This document shows positions 10,600 to 15,430 of a stretch of 15,430 nt of DNA, piece after piece. The position numbers and the translations under genes are program-made. The notes under the pieces were generated by a model. That model saw only the letters and a list, made by a program, of their open reading frames with translations. It was not told the origin of the DNA and did no database searches. Positions within the stretch are counted from its first letter, which is position 1; the number at the start of each line of letters is the position of its first letter. Source of the DNA: Gammaproteobacteria bacterium (GTDB lineage: Bacteria > Pseudomonadota > Gammaproteobacteria > UBA7966); NCBI GenBank assembly GCA_003485715.1, contig DNIF01000218.1, positions 1-15,430 of the forward strand, written 5' to 3'.

Positions 10600-12211
10600 A
10601 GGAGGCTGTCATGTGCACGCGGCTGCGGTCTCCCAGACTCGTGTCGGGGCTGACCAACCGCCAGGCCCAGGCGAAGTCCAGATCGGCGCCCAACGGGCCA
10701 TCGATGCGAAAGCCAAGGCCGGAGCCAGCCAGACCAATCTGCTGCGGTGCCTCTGGCAGTGGATCGATGATCCAGGTCACCCCGCCATCGATGAAGGCGA
10801 GCAGCTCCATGTTCATGCCGTCCATCCAGGCAGCGAGCGCAGGCAACTTCTGCCGCAACTCGATGGAACCCACCATGCCGTTGTCACCAAGGGCCTCGGC
10901 CTCGAAGAAGCCGCGCACGGTATCGACACCACCCAGCACGAGCTGCTCGTTGTTGATGAGCGGCGCGGCCGACCATTGGCCCTGCAGGCGGAGGCGCCCC
11001 CTGCTGCCGAGCAGGAGGGGGCGCGAGTAGTCAGCCTCGGCACCCAGATAGGCGAAGTTCGTCCGCGCACGGAAGCGGCGGTCATCGAACTCCGAATCAT
11101 CGTTGCCCACGCCGCGAAACGAGATGTTGCCCTCCAGGGCGAGTCGCAGCTGCTCACCGGAGACGTCACGATGCAGGTAGTCGTAGCGTGCCTGGAACGG
11201 CAGATAGGTGACCGGAGACTTGAGCGTGTCGGCCGCAAACAGGACGACGTTCTGCTCGAAGGACTTGCGGTCCGCTCCCAGCGACAGGGTGTGTACGGCA
11301 CCCTCTCCCTCGGCCAATGGGCGTACTGCACGCAGGCCGACGATGCGCCCGGTACCAATCACGGCCAGGGCAGTGGCCACTGCGACGGCCGCTTCGGACT
11401 GCACGTCCACGGCATAGCCGACCAGTCGCCAGGCACCCACCGGAAGGGCGTAGGTGCCGGCAAGGACCCGCACTTCATCCGGTGCCTGTGGCGAATTCTG
11501 CATTTGCAATGAGGCGCTGTGGAAGCGCTGGAACAGGTTGTCGTAACGGACGCTGGCCACGGTCCGGATGAGGCTTGTCAACGGGGCGTTGCGGGTGTTG
11601 ACCTCGAGATCCACATGCAGAGGACTGCGATCGGCAACCTCGATCTCGGCCTCGAGCATGCCGGGTGTGCGGCCAGGCTTGAGCACGGGTGTCAGTTGCC
11701 GATCGGCACTCTGCCGACCGGCCGCTTGCAGTTCCTTCTCCAGGGTCGGCAAGTGCGGGACCTGACCCTGCGCCATCGAGGGTACGGCCTCGCGGATACG
11801 ACCCAGGGAGAAGTAGCGCGACCCGGACACCCGTAGACGTTCCACCCTGCCCTCCATCACCCGCAGTTGCACTTTCCCCCCGGTGACCTCCTGCTCGGGG
11901 ATGTCCACGAGTACCGTGTGATAACCCGCCTTGACGTAGGACTGCTCGAGCGCCGTGCGCGCGGACTCCACATCCGCGATGCTCTTGCGCATCCCCATGA
12001 AGGGGTAGAGCGCACCTTCGACGGCTGCCCTCGGCAGAACCGTATTGCCCTGCACAGCAAAGTGCAGAATGGAAAAGGTTTCATCCTGCGCCTGTGCGAC
12101 GCGCACCAGGGACAGCAGGGCGCTGGCGACGAGCATCCACATCCGCAAGGGAGTGCAGGATGAATGCCGTGGCGGGGTCTCCCGCCGCGTGTTGCCGTTG
12201 ACCATGGACAT
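10589..12211 (-). CDS. TpsB outer-membrane transporter (ShlB/FhaC/HecB family)
   Basis: Outer-membrane Omp85/TpsB-superfamily pore expected to recognise the TPS domain of the adjacent exoprotein and export it. With the chosen start it is 540 aa, normal for the family. Residues 1-41 are a long signal peptide with an extended basic N-region and core MWMLVASALLSLVRVAQA. POTRA1 is at about 47-121 (FAVQGNTVLPRAAVE), POTRA2 at about 124-195 (VSGSRYFSLGRIREAV), and a 16-strand-type barrel fills the rest. Barrel hallmarks are GGVDTVRGF (about 428-436, the conserved VRGY/F loop motif), AFIDGGVTW (about 472-480) and a terminal aromatic residue (SYEF). An in-frame GTG at 12298 would put a strong hairpin and G9 tract inside the coding region and give a non-signal-like extension, so an ATG at 12211 or 12205 is preferred; none of these starts has a strong ribosome-binding site. 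Mature protein begins almost directly at POTRA1, leaving little room for the FhaC-type N-terminal plug helix. The 3' end overlaps tpsA by 11 nt. Confidence 0.93.
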   Translation of the reverse strand: MSMVNGNTRRETPPRHSSCTPLRMWMLVASALLSLVRVAQAQDETFSILHFAVQGNTVLPRAAVEGALYPFMGMRKSIADVESARTALEQSYVKAGYHTVLVDIPEQEVTGGKVQLRVMEGRVERLRVSGSRYFSLGRIREAVPSMAQGQVPHLPTLEKELQAAGRQSADRQLTPVLKPGRTPGMLEAEIEVADRSPLHVDLEVNTRNAPLTSLIRTVASVRYDNLFQRFHSASLQMQNSPQAPDEVRVLAGTYALPVGAWRLVGYAVDVQSEAAVAVATALAVIGTGRIVGLRAVRPLAEGEGAVHTLSLGADRKSFEQNVVLFAADTLKSPVTYLPFQARYDYLHRDVSGEQLRLALEGNISFRGVGNDDSEFDDRRFRARTNFAYLGAEADYSRPLLLGSRGRLRLQGQWSAAPLINNEQLVLGGVDTVRGFFEAEALGDNGMVGSIELRQKLPALAAWMDGMNMELLAFIDGGVTWIIDPLPEAPQQIGLAGSGLGFRIDGPLGADLDFAWAWRLVSPDTSLGDRSRVHMTASYEF

Positions 12212-12248
12212 CGCTCGACAAAGGCCCGGTGCAGATCGAAAGAAACAT

Positions 12249-12289
12249 TCGGGACGACCCGGGGCCATCCCCCCCCCGGGCCATCCCGA
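12249..12289 (-). terminator. Two-part GC hairpin with G9 tract in tpsB leader (attenuator or terminator candidate)
   Basis: Read on the minus strand, TCGGGA pairs with TCCCGA (outer 6 bp), TGG/TCG forms an internal loop, and CCCGGGG pairs with CCCCGGG (inner 7 bp) around a 9-nt loop. The inner 5' arm and loop include nine consecutive G (12269-12277). Shortly after the hairpin comes a moderately T-rich TGTTTCTTTC, so it partly resembles an intrinsic terminator. It lies between the PstS-like stop codon and the preferred tpsB start about 38 nt downstream. It could attenuate transcription into the secretion genes, protect the upstream mRNA end, or both. The T-tract is imperfect, so complete termination is doubtful. 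Confidence 0.5.
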
Positions 12290-12306
12290 CTGCGACACAA
12301 GTCACA

Positions 12307-12326
12307 GCAGCGGCAGGTGCCGCTGC
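12307..12326 (-). other. Perfect stem-loop immediately after PstS-like gene
   Basis: GCAGCGGC pairs perfectly with GCCGCTGC (8 bp, four-base loop; a ninth A-T pair is possible with a 2-nt loop). It begins 7 nt after the stop codon of the PstS-like gene. No T-run follows, so it is not a canonical Rho-independent terminator. With the second hairpin at 12249-12289 it fills most of the leader between the two genes. A role in mRNA 3'-end protection or processing is inferred. Confidence 0.5.
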
Positions 12327-12333
12327 CCCAGCC

Positions 12334-13836
12334 TCACTGCGTAATCAGAAGCGGGTTGGCAACCCCGTCATCCACGACGGCGGGTCGGCCGATGTCCGGC
12401 TCACCCGGGCCGAAGGTCCAGCCAGTGACCGGATTCGCCGGTGAGAAGGTGGCGTCCGGTGTATGGCCGTTGACCGACAGCGCAAGGAAGCCGGTCTGTC
12501 CCCAGTCGTGCCAGAAGTTGTTGTTGTTGGCTGCGAGGACTGCAGGCGAACCAATCCGCCGGGCGAGTTCATCGACGAACAGCCTCTTGGTACCGACCAG
12601 CGCACCACCGGGTGTGCTCGCCGAGCGATACACGATGACGGCCTCCACGGTCAGCGGATAGGTGCCGTTGTGAGCGTTCCGCAGCGTGGGGGCAGCGCCA
12701 TCGATCTTGATGTGGCGGTAATTGAGCGCTCCCCGCGTGGTGCTCGCTGCCGGTGGCGCCACACCCGTATTGCGATCGGCTGGCTGGCTGCCGATGGCAT
12801 AACGCCTGAGACCCGCCGCCTCGGAGTAGGTGTTGCCGTCACCCGAGACCCAGTTGAAGGCCGTACCACGATCGAAGTTGTGGAAGATCAGATCCGTATC
12901 GCCGGGTAGCGCAGGCTCGTAGACGTAGGGTGGAAGGTTGAAGTCCTGGCGCTTGGGCCCAGGGGCGCGCGGGTTGCTCGGGACGTTGAGGATGCGCGCA
13001 TTGATTGAGGCCTGAATGGCCGCCCCCGGATTCCTCGGGACCAGATAGACCTCCGAGCTGAAGCCCGGGGCAACCTGCAGCGGCACGCCGTTGTGCACGA
13101 TCTGGGTCCAGTCGGCGATCCGACCCTGATAGAGCGAGGCCACGGCCGCCTTGGAGAGGTTGGGGATGTTCGCCTCCGTCTCGGAGCCGACCACCAGGCC
13201 CTGCTGCTGCTGCAACGCGTTGCGCAGACCCAGCGTCACGATCACACCGTGCAGGGCCACATTGATGGGCTTGACCACCAGCGTCCCCAGGGCCGCAGCC
13301 GATGGTACGGACACTCCGTCTGGCACATTCACCTCTGCAGTGAACAGATTGAGCGGCGTGTCGCTGTAACCCGCGTCGGAGCGCACCAGCGCAAGCTGCC
13401 CACCCGCGACAGTGCCGGCCGGAACATTGAAGTTGGGGGCGGTCCCGGTGGCCAGCGTGGTGCGCAGATGCTCGATGGCCTCGGCGCTTGCGACAGTGGT
13501 GGACGTAAAGGCTGCGCCGAGTGTGCGCTTGTAGAAGGCCACCGTCGTACCCGCCGCAATGCCCGGGATCGGAGAGGGATTGCGCAGGGTGCCAGATACG
13601 GCCCAGAAGGCGCGACGGTTCCCACCGTAGGTGTAGGTGCTGGGATTGTTGAGCAAACCCCTGACCGTGGCCTCGAGGTTGGCGTCGGCCGCGCCGCCGC
13701 CGGTCACGTAGATCTTGAGTGTTGCCGCCTCGGTTTCGGCGGGACCGAGTGCGTAGGCACTGTGGGAGAGCTGTAGCGCCGCGACGAGCAGTGTCAGACT
13801 GAACGTTCGGGCGAGCTTGGGACTATGGCGATGCAT
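12334..13836 (-). CDS. Secreted PstS-like (phosphate-binding-fold) protein, 500 aa
   Basis: Residues 1-29 are a signal peptide (basic MHRHSPKLAR, hydrophobic core, cleavage after SAYA), with no lipobox Cys. The mature part matches PstS-type periplasmic binding proteins in pattern and order: LKIYVTGGGAADANL (40-54, first strand and ligand loop), SDAGYSDTPLNLF (153-165), LSKAAVASLYQGRIADWTQI (227-246, the family's 'IF.GkI..W' segment), VYLVPRNPGAA (263-273) and HIKIDGAAPTLRNAHNGTYP (375-394, the 'G..Pt..ni..G.YPl' signature). The usual R-x-x-SGT ligand loop is replaced by RNPGAA, so phosphate binding may be lost or altered. At 500 aa it is longer than typical PstS; extra sequence lies around 285-370 and at the C-terminus. 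A ribosome-binding site GGAGA sits 8 nt before the ATG. No pstCAB genes are present, which argues for a dedicated surface or signalling role over classical uptake. The PstS-like fold is fairly secure; the function is inferred. Confidence 0.75.
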   Translation of the reverse strand: MHRHSPKLARTFSLTLLVAALQLSHSAYALGPAETEAATLKIYVTGGGAADANLEATVRGLLNNPSTYTYGGNRRAFWAVSGTLRNPSPIPGIAAGTTVAFYKRTLGAAFTSTTVASAEAIEHLRTTLATGTAPNFNVPAGTVAGGQLALVRSDAGYSDTPLNLFTAEVNVPDGVSVPSAAALGTLVVKPINVALHGVIVTLGLRNALQQQQGLVVGSETEANIPNLSKAAVASLYQGRIADWTQIVHNGVPLQVAPGFSSEVYLVPRNPGAAIQASINARILNVPSNPRAPGPKRQDFNLPPYVYEPALPGDTDLIFHNFDRGTAFNWVSGDGNTYSEAAGLRRYAIGSQPADRNTGVAPPAASTTRGALNYRHIKIDGAAPTLRNAHNGTYPLTVEAVIVYRSASTPGGALVGTKRLFVDELARRIGSPAVLAANNNNFWHDWGQTGFLALSVNGHTPDATFSPANPVTGWTFGPGEPDIGRPAVVDDGVANPLLITQ

Positions 13837-13892
13837 GATCGGGATCTCCGGATCTGAGGGGGACTAGCTAAAAGCCTTGGGTGAATGCGAGA

Positions 13893-14777
13893 TCAGGCCG
13901 CAGCCGCGAGCACCGGGGTGCCCTGACGCCGGCGATAGCCGAGGCCGAGCAGCGCCGAGCCGAGCAACCAGATGGCCGGCGGCACCGGGACGTGGGTCAG
14001 CACCCCATCCGCACTCAGCCGGAAGACACCCGCGAACTGCTCTCCCCGGACGCCCACCGGTCCGGTCGTGCGGTAGAAGTAGAACAGGGCGAGTTCCTGA
14101 TCGATGCTCGTGGCCTGGGAGCTGAACAGGCCGCTCGCCTGGCCGCTGAGGTCTCCGCCCCAGACGAAGTCGTAGGCCTGATTCGAAGCCGGGTCGGCGA
14201 CGTAATGTTCGTCGTTGTCGCGATCGGGCGTCGCGGCACTGGGGAACAGTTGATTGAGGAAGCCGATCTTGTTGGATGTCCGGCTTTGCAACTGGTCGAG
14301 CCGATTGGCCGCATTGGTCAGGTTGGTGCCGACGCCGCCGTGCGCCTGCCGCGACGCATCGAAGATACCGGTGGAGTTGGCGACGTTGACGGTGGTGATC
14401 ACGCCGTTGTTACCACGAGCGTGGTTAGCGCTGACGCGCGTCTGGGCCGCGAGGTTCCAGCGCACATTTGGCCCGAAGTTGAACTGCCCGGCCCCCGTGC
14501 CCGGGGTCACCAGTGCGCCCAGGTTGATGGGTGCGAACCAGCCCAGCTGGTTGGAGTTGGCCACGATCTGGAAGAAGTCGTAGCCGAGGTCCTTGACGAA
14601 GGTGTTGTTGCTGACCGGATCGTGGGCAATGAAGAAGAGTTCACCCTCCGGCGGCGTGCCGAAAGGGTCACCGAACGGGGTACCACTACCCGTCGAGATG
14701 ACGGCGAAGGCCGGGGTGGCCGGGAGGATGGAGACCAAGGCAACGAGCCGTGGCAGCGTGGAAGAGACGATGTTCAT
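13893..14777 (-). CDS. Secreted protein with VPxP/PEP-CTERM-like sorting signal, 294 aa
   Basis: First gene of the minus-strand cluster. The start is set by AGGAG 6 nt upstream of the ATG at 14777; a longer in-frame reading to 14930 has no signal-like N-terminus. Residues 1-25 (MNIVSSTLPRLVALVSILPA then TPAFA) are a signal peptide. The C-terminus (263-284) has the tripartite exosortase signal: VPVPPAIW, a hydrophobic helix LLGSALLGLG, then YRRR. This is close to the VPLPA/PEP-CTERM classes cleaved and processed by exosortase for surface display, often in exopolysaccharide-producing Proteobacteria. An unusual ten-residue tail (QGTPVLAAAA) follows the Arg cluster. The central region is Gly/Asn/Ala-rich with GTPFGDPFGTPPEGELFFIA (33-52), FFQIVANSNQLGWFAPINLG and FVWGGDLSGQASG. 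I do not recognise a named domain. No exosortase gene is in the window, so processing would depend on one elsewhere. It lies 56 nt before the PstS-like gene and is probably co-transcribed with it. Confidence 0.8.
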   Translation of the reverse strand: MNIVSSTLPRLVALVSILPATPAFAVISTGSGTPFGDPFGTPPEGELFFIAHDPVSNNTFVKDLGYDFFQIVANSNQLGWFAPINLGALVTPGTGAGQFNFGPNVRWNLAAQTRVSANHARGNNGVITTVNVANSTGIFDASRQAHGGVGTNLTNAANRLDQLQSRTSNKIGFLNQLFPSAATPDRDNDEHYVADPASNQAYDFVWGGDLSGQASGLFSSQATSIDQELALFYFYRTTGPVGVRGEQFAGVFRLSADGVLTHVPVPPAIWLLGSALLGLGYRRRQGTPVLAAAA

Positions 14778-14783
14778 GCGAAG

Positions 14784-14788
14784 CTCCT
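14784..14788 (-). promoter_or_regulatory. Ribosome-binding site deciding the PEP-CTERM-like gene start
   Basis: AGGAG on the minus strand, 6 nt from the ATG at 14777. It is the best Shine-Dalgarno match in the cluster, and with the signal peptide immediately after that ATG it rules out the longer reading that begins at 14930. Confidence 0.8.
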
Positions 14789-15081
14789 GAAGAAGGTTGA
14801 GCGAACCAGGAAGGGCCGATGAGGAGTGACAGCTCGCGCTTCGAGACGACACTGCTGCCCCAGTGTGATCTCGGTGCGCGAGATGAGGCGGTGGGTTAAG
14901 GCCCCTCCATAACGAAGGTGCATACACCACTCACCACACGGGGACGGAAGATATGCACTGTCGCTGCGCTGCGGAAGCGAGAAGATCAGCATTCGATAGA
15001 TCAAAAGCTCACAGGTTGCGCTTGTCCCAACATTCATCGCAGCACACACTAAAATTCGCCCGCGCGCCTGCGATGCCATTT

Positions 15082-15117
15082 CCGGATTGATATCAAAATG
15101 GCTTATCACAAATCCGG
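15082..15117. repeat. Nested dyads (operator-like)
   Basis: CCGGATT (15082-15088) and AATCCGG (15111-15117) form a 7-bp inverted repeat. The perfect 10-bp palindrome TTGATATCAA (15087-15096) overlaps the left arm. Mid-intergenic position between divergent genes and symmetrical structure suggest a regulator binding site. The regulator is unknown. Confidence 0.4.
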
Positions 15118-15157
15118 GAAAGCATCTGACGTATTCTTTCTTCAGTGACAGATGCCA

Positions 15158-15175
15158 GGACGCTATCTTGCGTCC
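15158..15175. repeat. Short perfect dyad GGACGC-N6-GCGTCC
   Basis: A 6-bp inverted repeat with the 6-nt spacer TATCTT, about 90 nt before the plus-strand start. It could be an operator half-site pair or a leader hairpin of the divergent transcript. The match is short and could be chance in GC-rich DNA. Confidence 0.3.
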
Positions 15176-15203
15176 CGCAGTCGCTCCACGAGGATGGCTG
15201 CCC

Positions 15204-15234
15204 GACCTTGGATAACCCCAGACCTTAGATAACC
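15204..15234. repeat. Tandem direct repeat of GACCTTrGATAACC
   Basis: Two 14-bp copies, GACCTTGGATAACC (15204-15217) and GACCTTAGATAACC (15221-15234), differ at one base and have a 17-bp period. They end about 33 nt before the plus-strand ATG. Such a pair is compatible with cooperative binding of a regulator over a promoter or leader, or with a recent small duplication. Confidence 0.55.
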
Positions 15235-15267
15235 GTCGACTCGCTGATCCGCAGGAGCAGCACTCCC

Positions 15268-15430
15268 ATGACCGCTCGAACCTTCACACCGGAGTCATCC
15301 TCAGTACGGGGGCGCAGCCTCCTCGCGCCGCTGCGTACCGAATTGACATCCGAGGTCCTGACCTCGCTCGAGACGGCCCTGGAGGCGGCGGCCCGTGCCT
15401 TCTCGGGGGCGGTGTTTGTCAACGAAGTTG
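15268..15430 (+). CDS. Unidentified protein, N-terminal 54 residues (runs off window)
   Basis: Divergent gene starting at the ATG at 15268. AGGAG lies 10 nt upstream (15253-15257), and an in-frame stop (TAG, 15226-15228) bounds the start. The visible part begins MTARTFTPESSSVRGRSLLA, followed by a segment likely to be helical and rich in Leu, Glu and Ala (about 21-46), then FSGAVFVNEV. No signal peptide is seen, so it is probably cytoplasmic. There is too little sequence to name a family. A minus-strand open frame across the same bases has no comparable start and is taken as its shadow. A divergent position makes a regulator possible, but nothing in the residues shows this. Confidence 0.6.
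   Translation, partial: MTARTFTPESSSVRGRSLLAPLRTELTSEVLTSLETALEAAARAFSGAVFVNEV

Larger units (their letters stand above)
14778..15267. promoter_or_regulatory. Divergent intergenic control region
   Basis: 490 nt with no convincing gene separate the minus-strand operon from the divergent plus-strand gene. The region is AT-richer between about 14.9 and 15.15 kb than the flanking genes, as expected for divergent promoters. It contains a 10-bp palindrome TTGATATCAA (15087-15096) inside a wider CCGGATT/AATCCGG inverted repeat, a GGACGC/GCGTCC dyad, and a tandem 14-mer repeat close to the plus-strand gene. I could not identify a sigma-70 -35/-10 pair with good spacing on either strand. Small open frames here have no supporting ribosome-binding site or recognisable protein. 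Confidence 0.6.

Noticed and set aside
10600..11030. Plus-strand AGGAGG (10600-10605) five bases before an ATG opening a 139-codon frame antisense to tpsB
   Set aside because: The ribosome-binding match is perfect, but the product is Ser/Arg/Pro-rich shadow sequence opposite a clearly real TpsB barrel. The AGGAGG is explained as the complement of TpsB codons.
12142..12298. Alternative TpsB starts: GTG at 12298 and ATGs at 12268, 12205 and 12142
   Set aside because: The two upstream ones add a Cys/Gly/Pro-rich stretch before the signal peptide and run through or into the hairpin. The 12142 start leaves no basic N-region. 12211 is preferred, and 12205 cannot be excluded.
15063..15078. Sigma-54-like GG-N10-GC element on the minus strand (TGGCATCGCAGGCGCG)
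   Set aside because: The spacing is right, and sigma-54 control is known for some PEP-CTERM genes. However, the -12 half lacks the TTGC core, and GC-rich DNA gives such matches by chance.
15087..15096. FNR-type site in TTGATATCAA
   Set aside because: FNR sites need four bases between TTGAT and ATCAA. Here the halves abut, so it is only a palindrome.
14774..15109. 111-codon minus-strand open frame in the intergenic region
   Set aside because: No recognisable protein pattern or good ribosome-binding site, and it overlaps the leader and start of the PEP-CTERM-like gene in another frame.
15145..15158. Possible Pho box on the minus strand (CTGGCAT next to CTGTCAC)
   Set aside because: Pho boxes are 7-mers repeated at an 11-bp period with an AT-rich spacer. 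Here the two 7-mers abut with a 7-bp period. It was looked for because of the PstS-like gene, but it does not qualify.

Overview
The window is visibly GC-rich throughout, apart from an AT-richer stretch near 14.9-15.15 kb. It carries a tightly packed surface/secretion locus of the kind found in Proteobacteria. The evidence for this is a two-partner secretion (TPS) pair, a TonB-like energy transducer and a PEP-CTERM/VPxP-type exosortase sorting signal. High-GC Beta- or Gammaproteobacteria are the most natural hosts, but the sequence alone does not fix the genus.

Layout. Five genes lie head-to-tail on the minus strand, so the operon reads from high to low coordinates: (1) a secreted protein with a C-terminal VPxP/PEP-CTERM-like sorting signal (13893-14777); (2) a secreted PstS/phosphate-binding-fold-like protein (12334-13836); (3) a TpsB/ShlB-FhaC outer-membrane transporter (10589-12211); (4) a 3431-residue TpsA filamentous-haemagglutinin-type exoprotein (304-10599); (5) the start of a TonB-like proline-rich inner-membrane protein (1-307, cut by the window edge). 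Genes 3 and 4 overlap by 11 nt and genes 4 and 5 by 4 nt. A 490-nt intergenic region (14778-15267) rich in dyads and direct repeats separates the operon from a divergent plus-strand gene, of which only the first 54 codons are present.

How it may work. TpsA (signal peptide, TPS domain with an NPNG motif, long beta-helix, conserved DUF3739-like C-terminus) would be exported by Sec and threaded through TpsB. The TonB-like gene is translationally linked to TpsA, which suggests proton-motive-force input to the outer membrane; its ExbB/ExbD partners would be expected just beyond position 1. The PstS-like protein and the exosortase-type protein at the head of the operon are the unusual parts. They suggest a ligand-binding or phosphate-related secreted protein and a sorted surface protein co-expressed with the exoprotein. 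P. aeruginosa PdtA/PdtB, a phosphate-depletion-induced TPS system near exbB/exbD-type genes, is the closest known parallel I can name, from memory and without a search. A strong two-part hairpin with a G9 tract sits in the leader between genes 2 and 3 and may tune or switch expression of the secretion pair. Nearly all other open frames, including a 705-codon plus-strand one, look like shadows of the giant TpsA gene.
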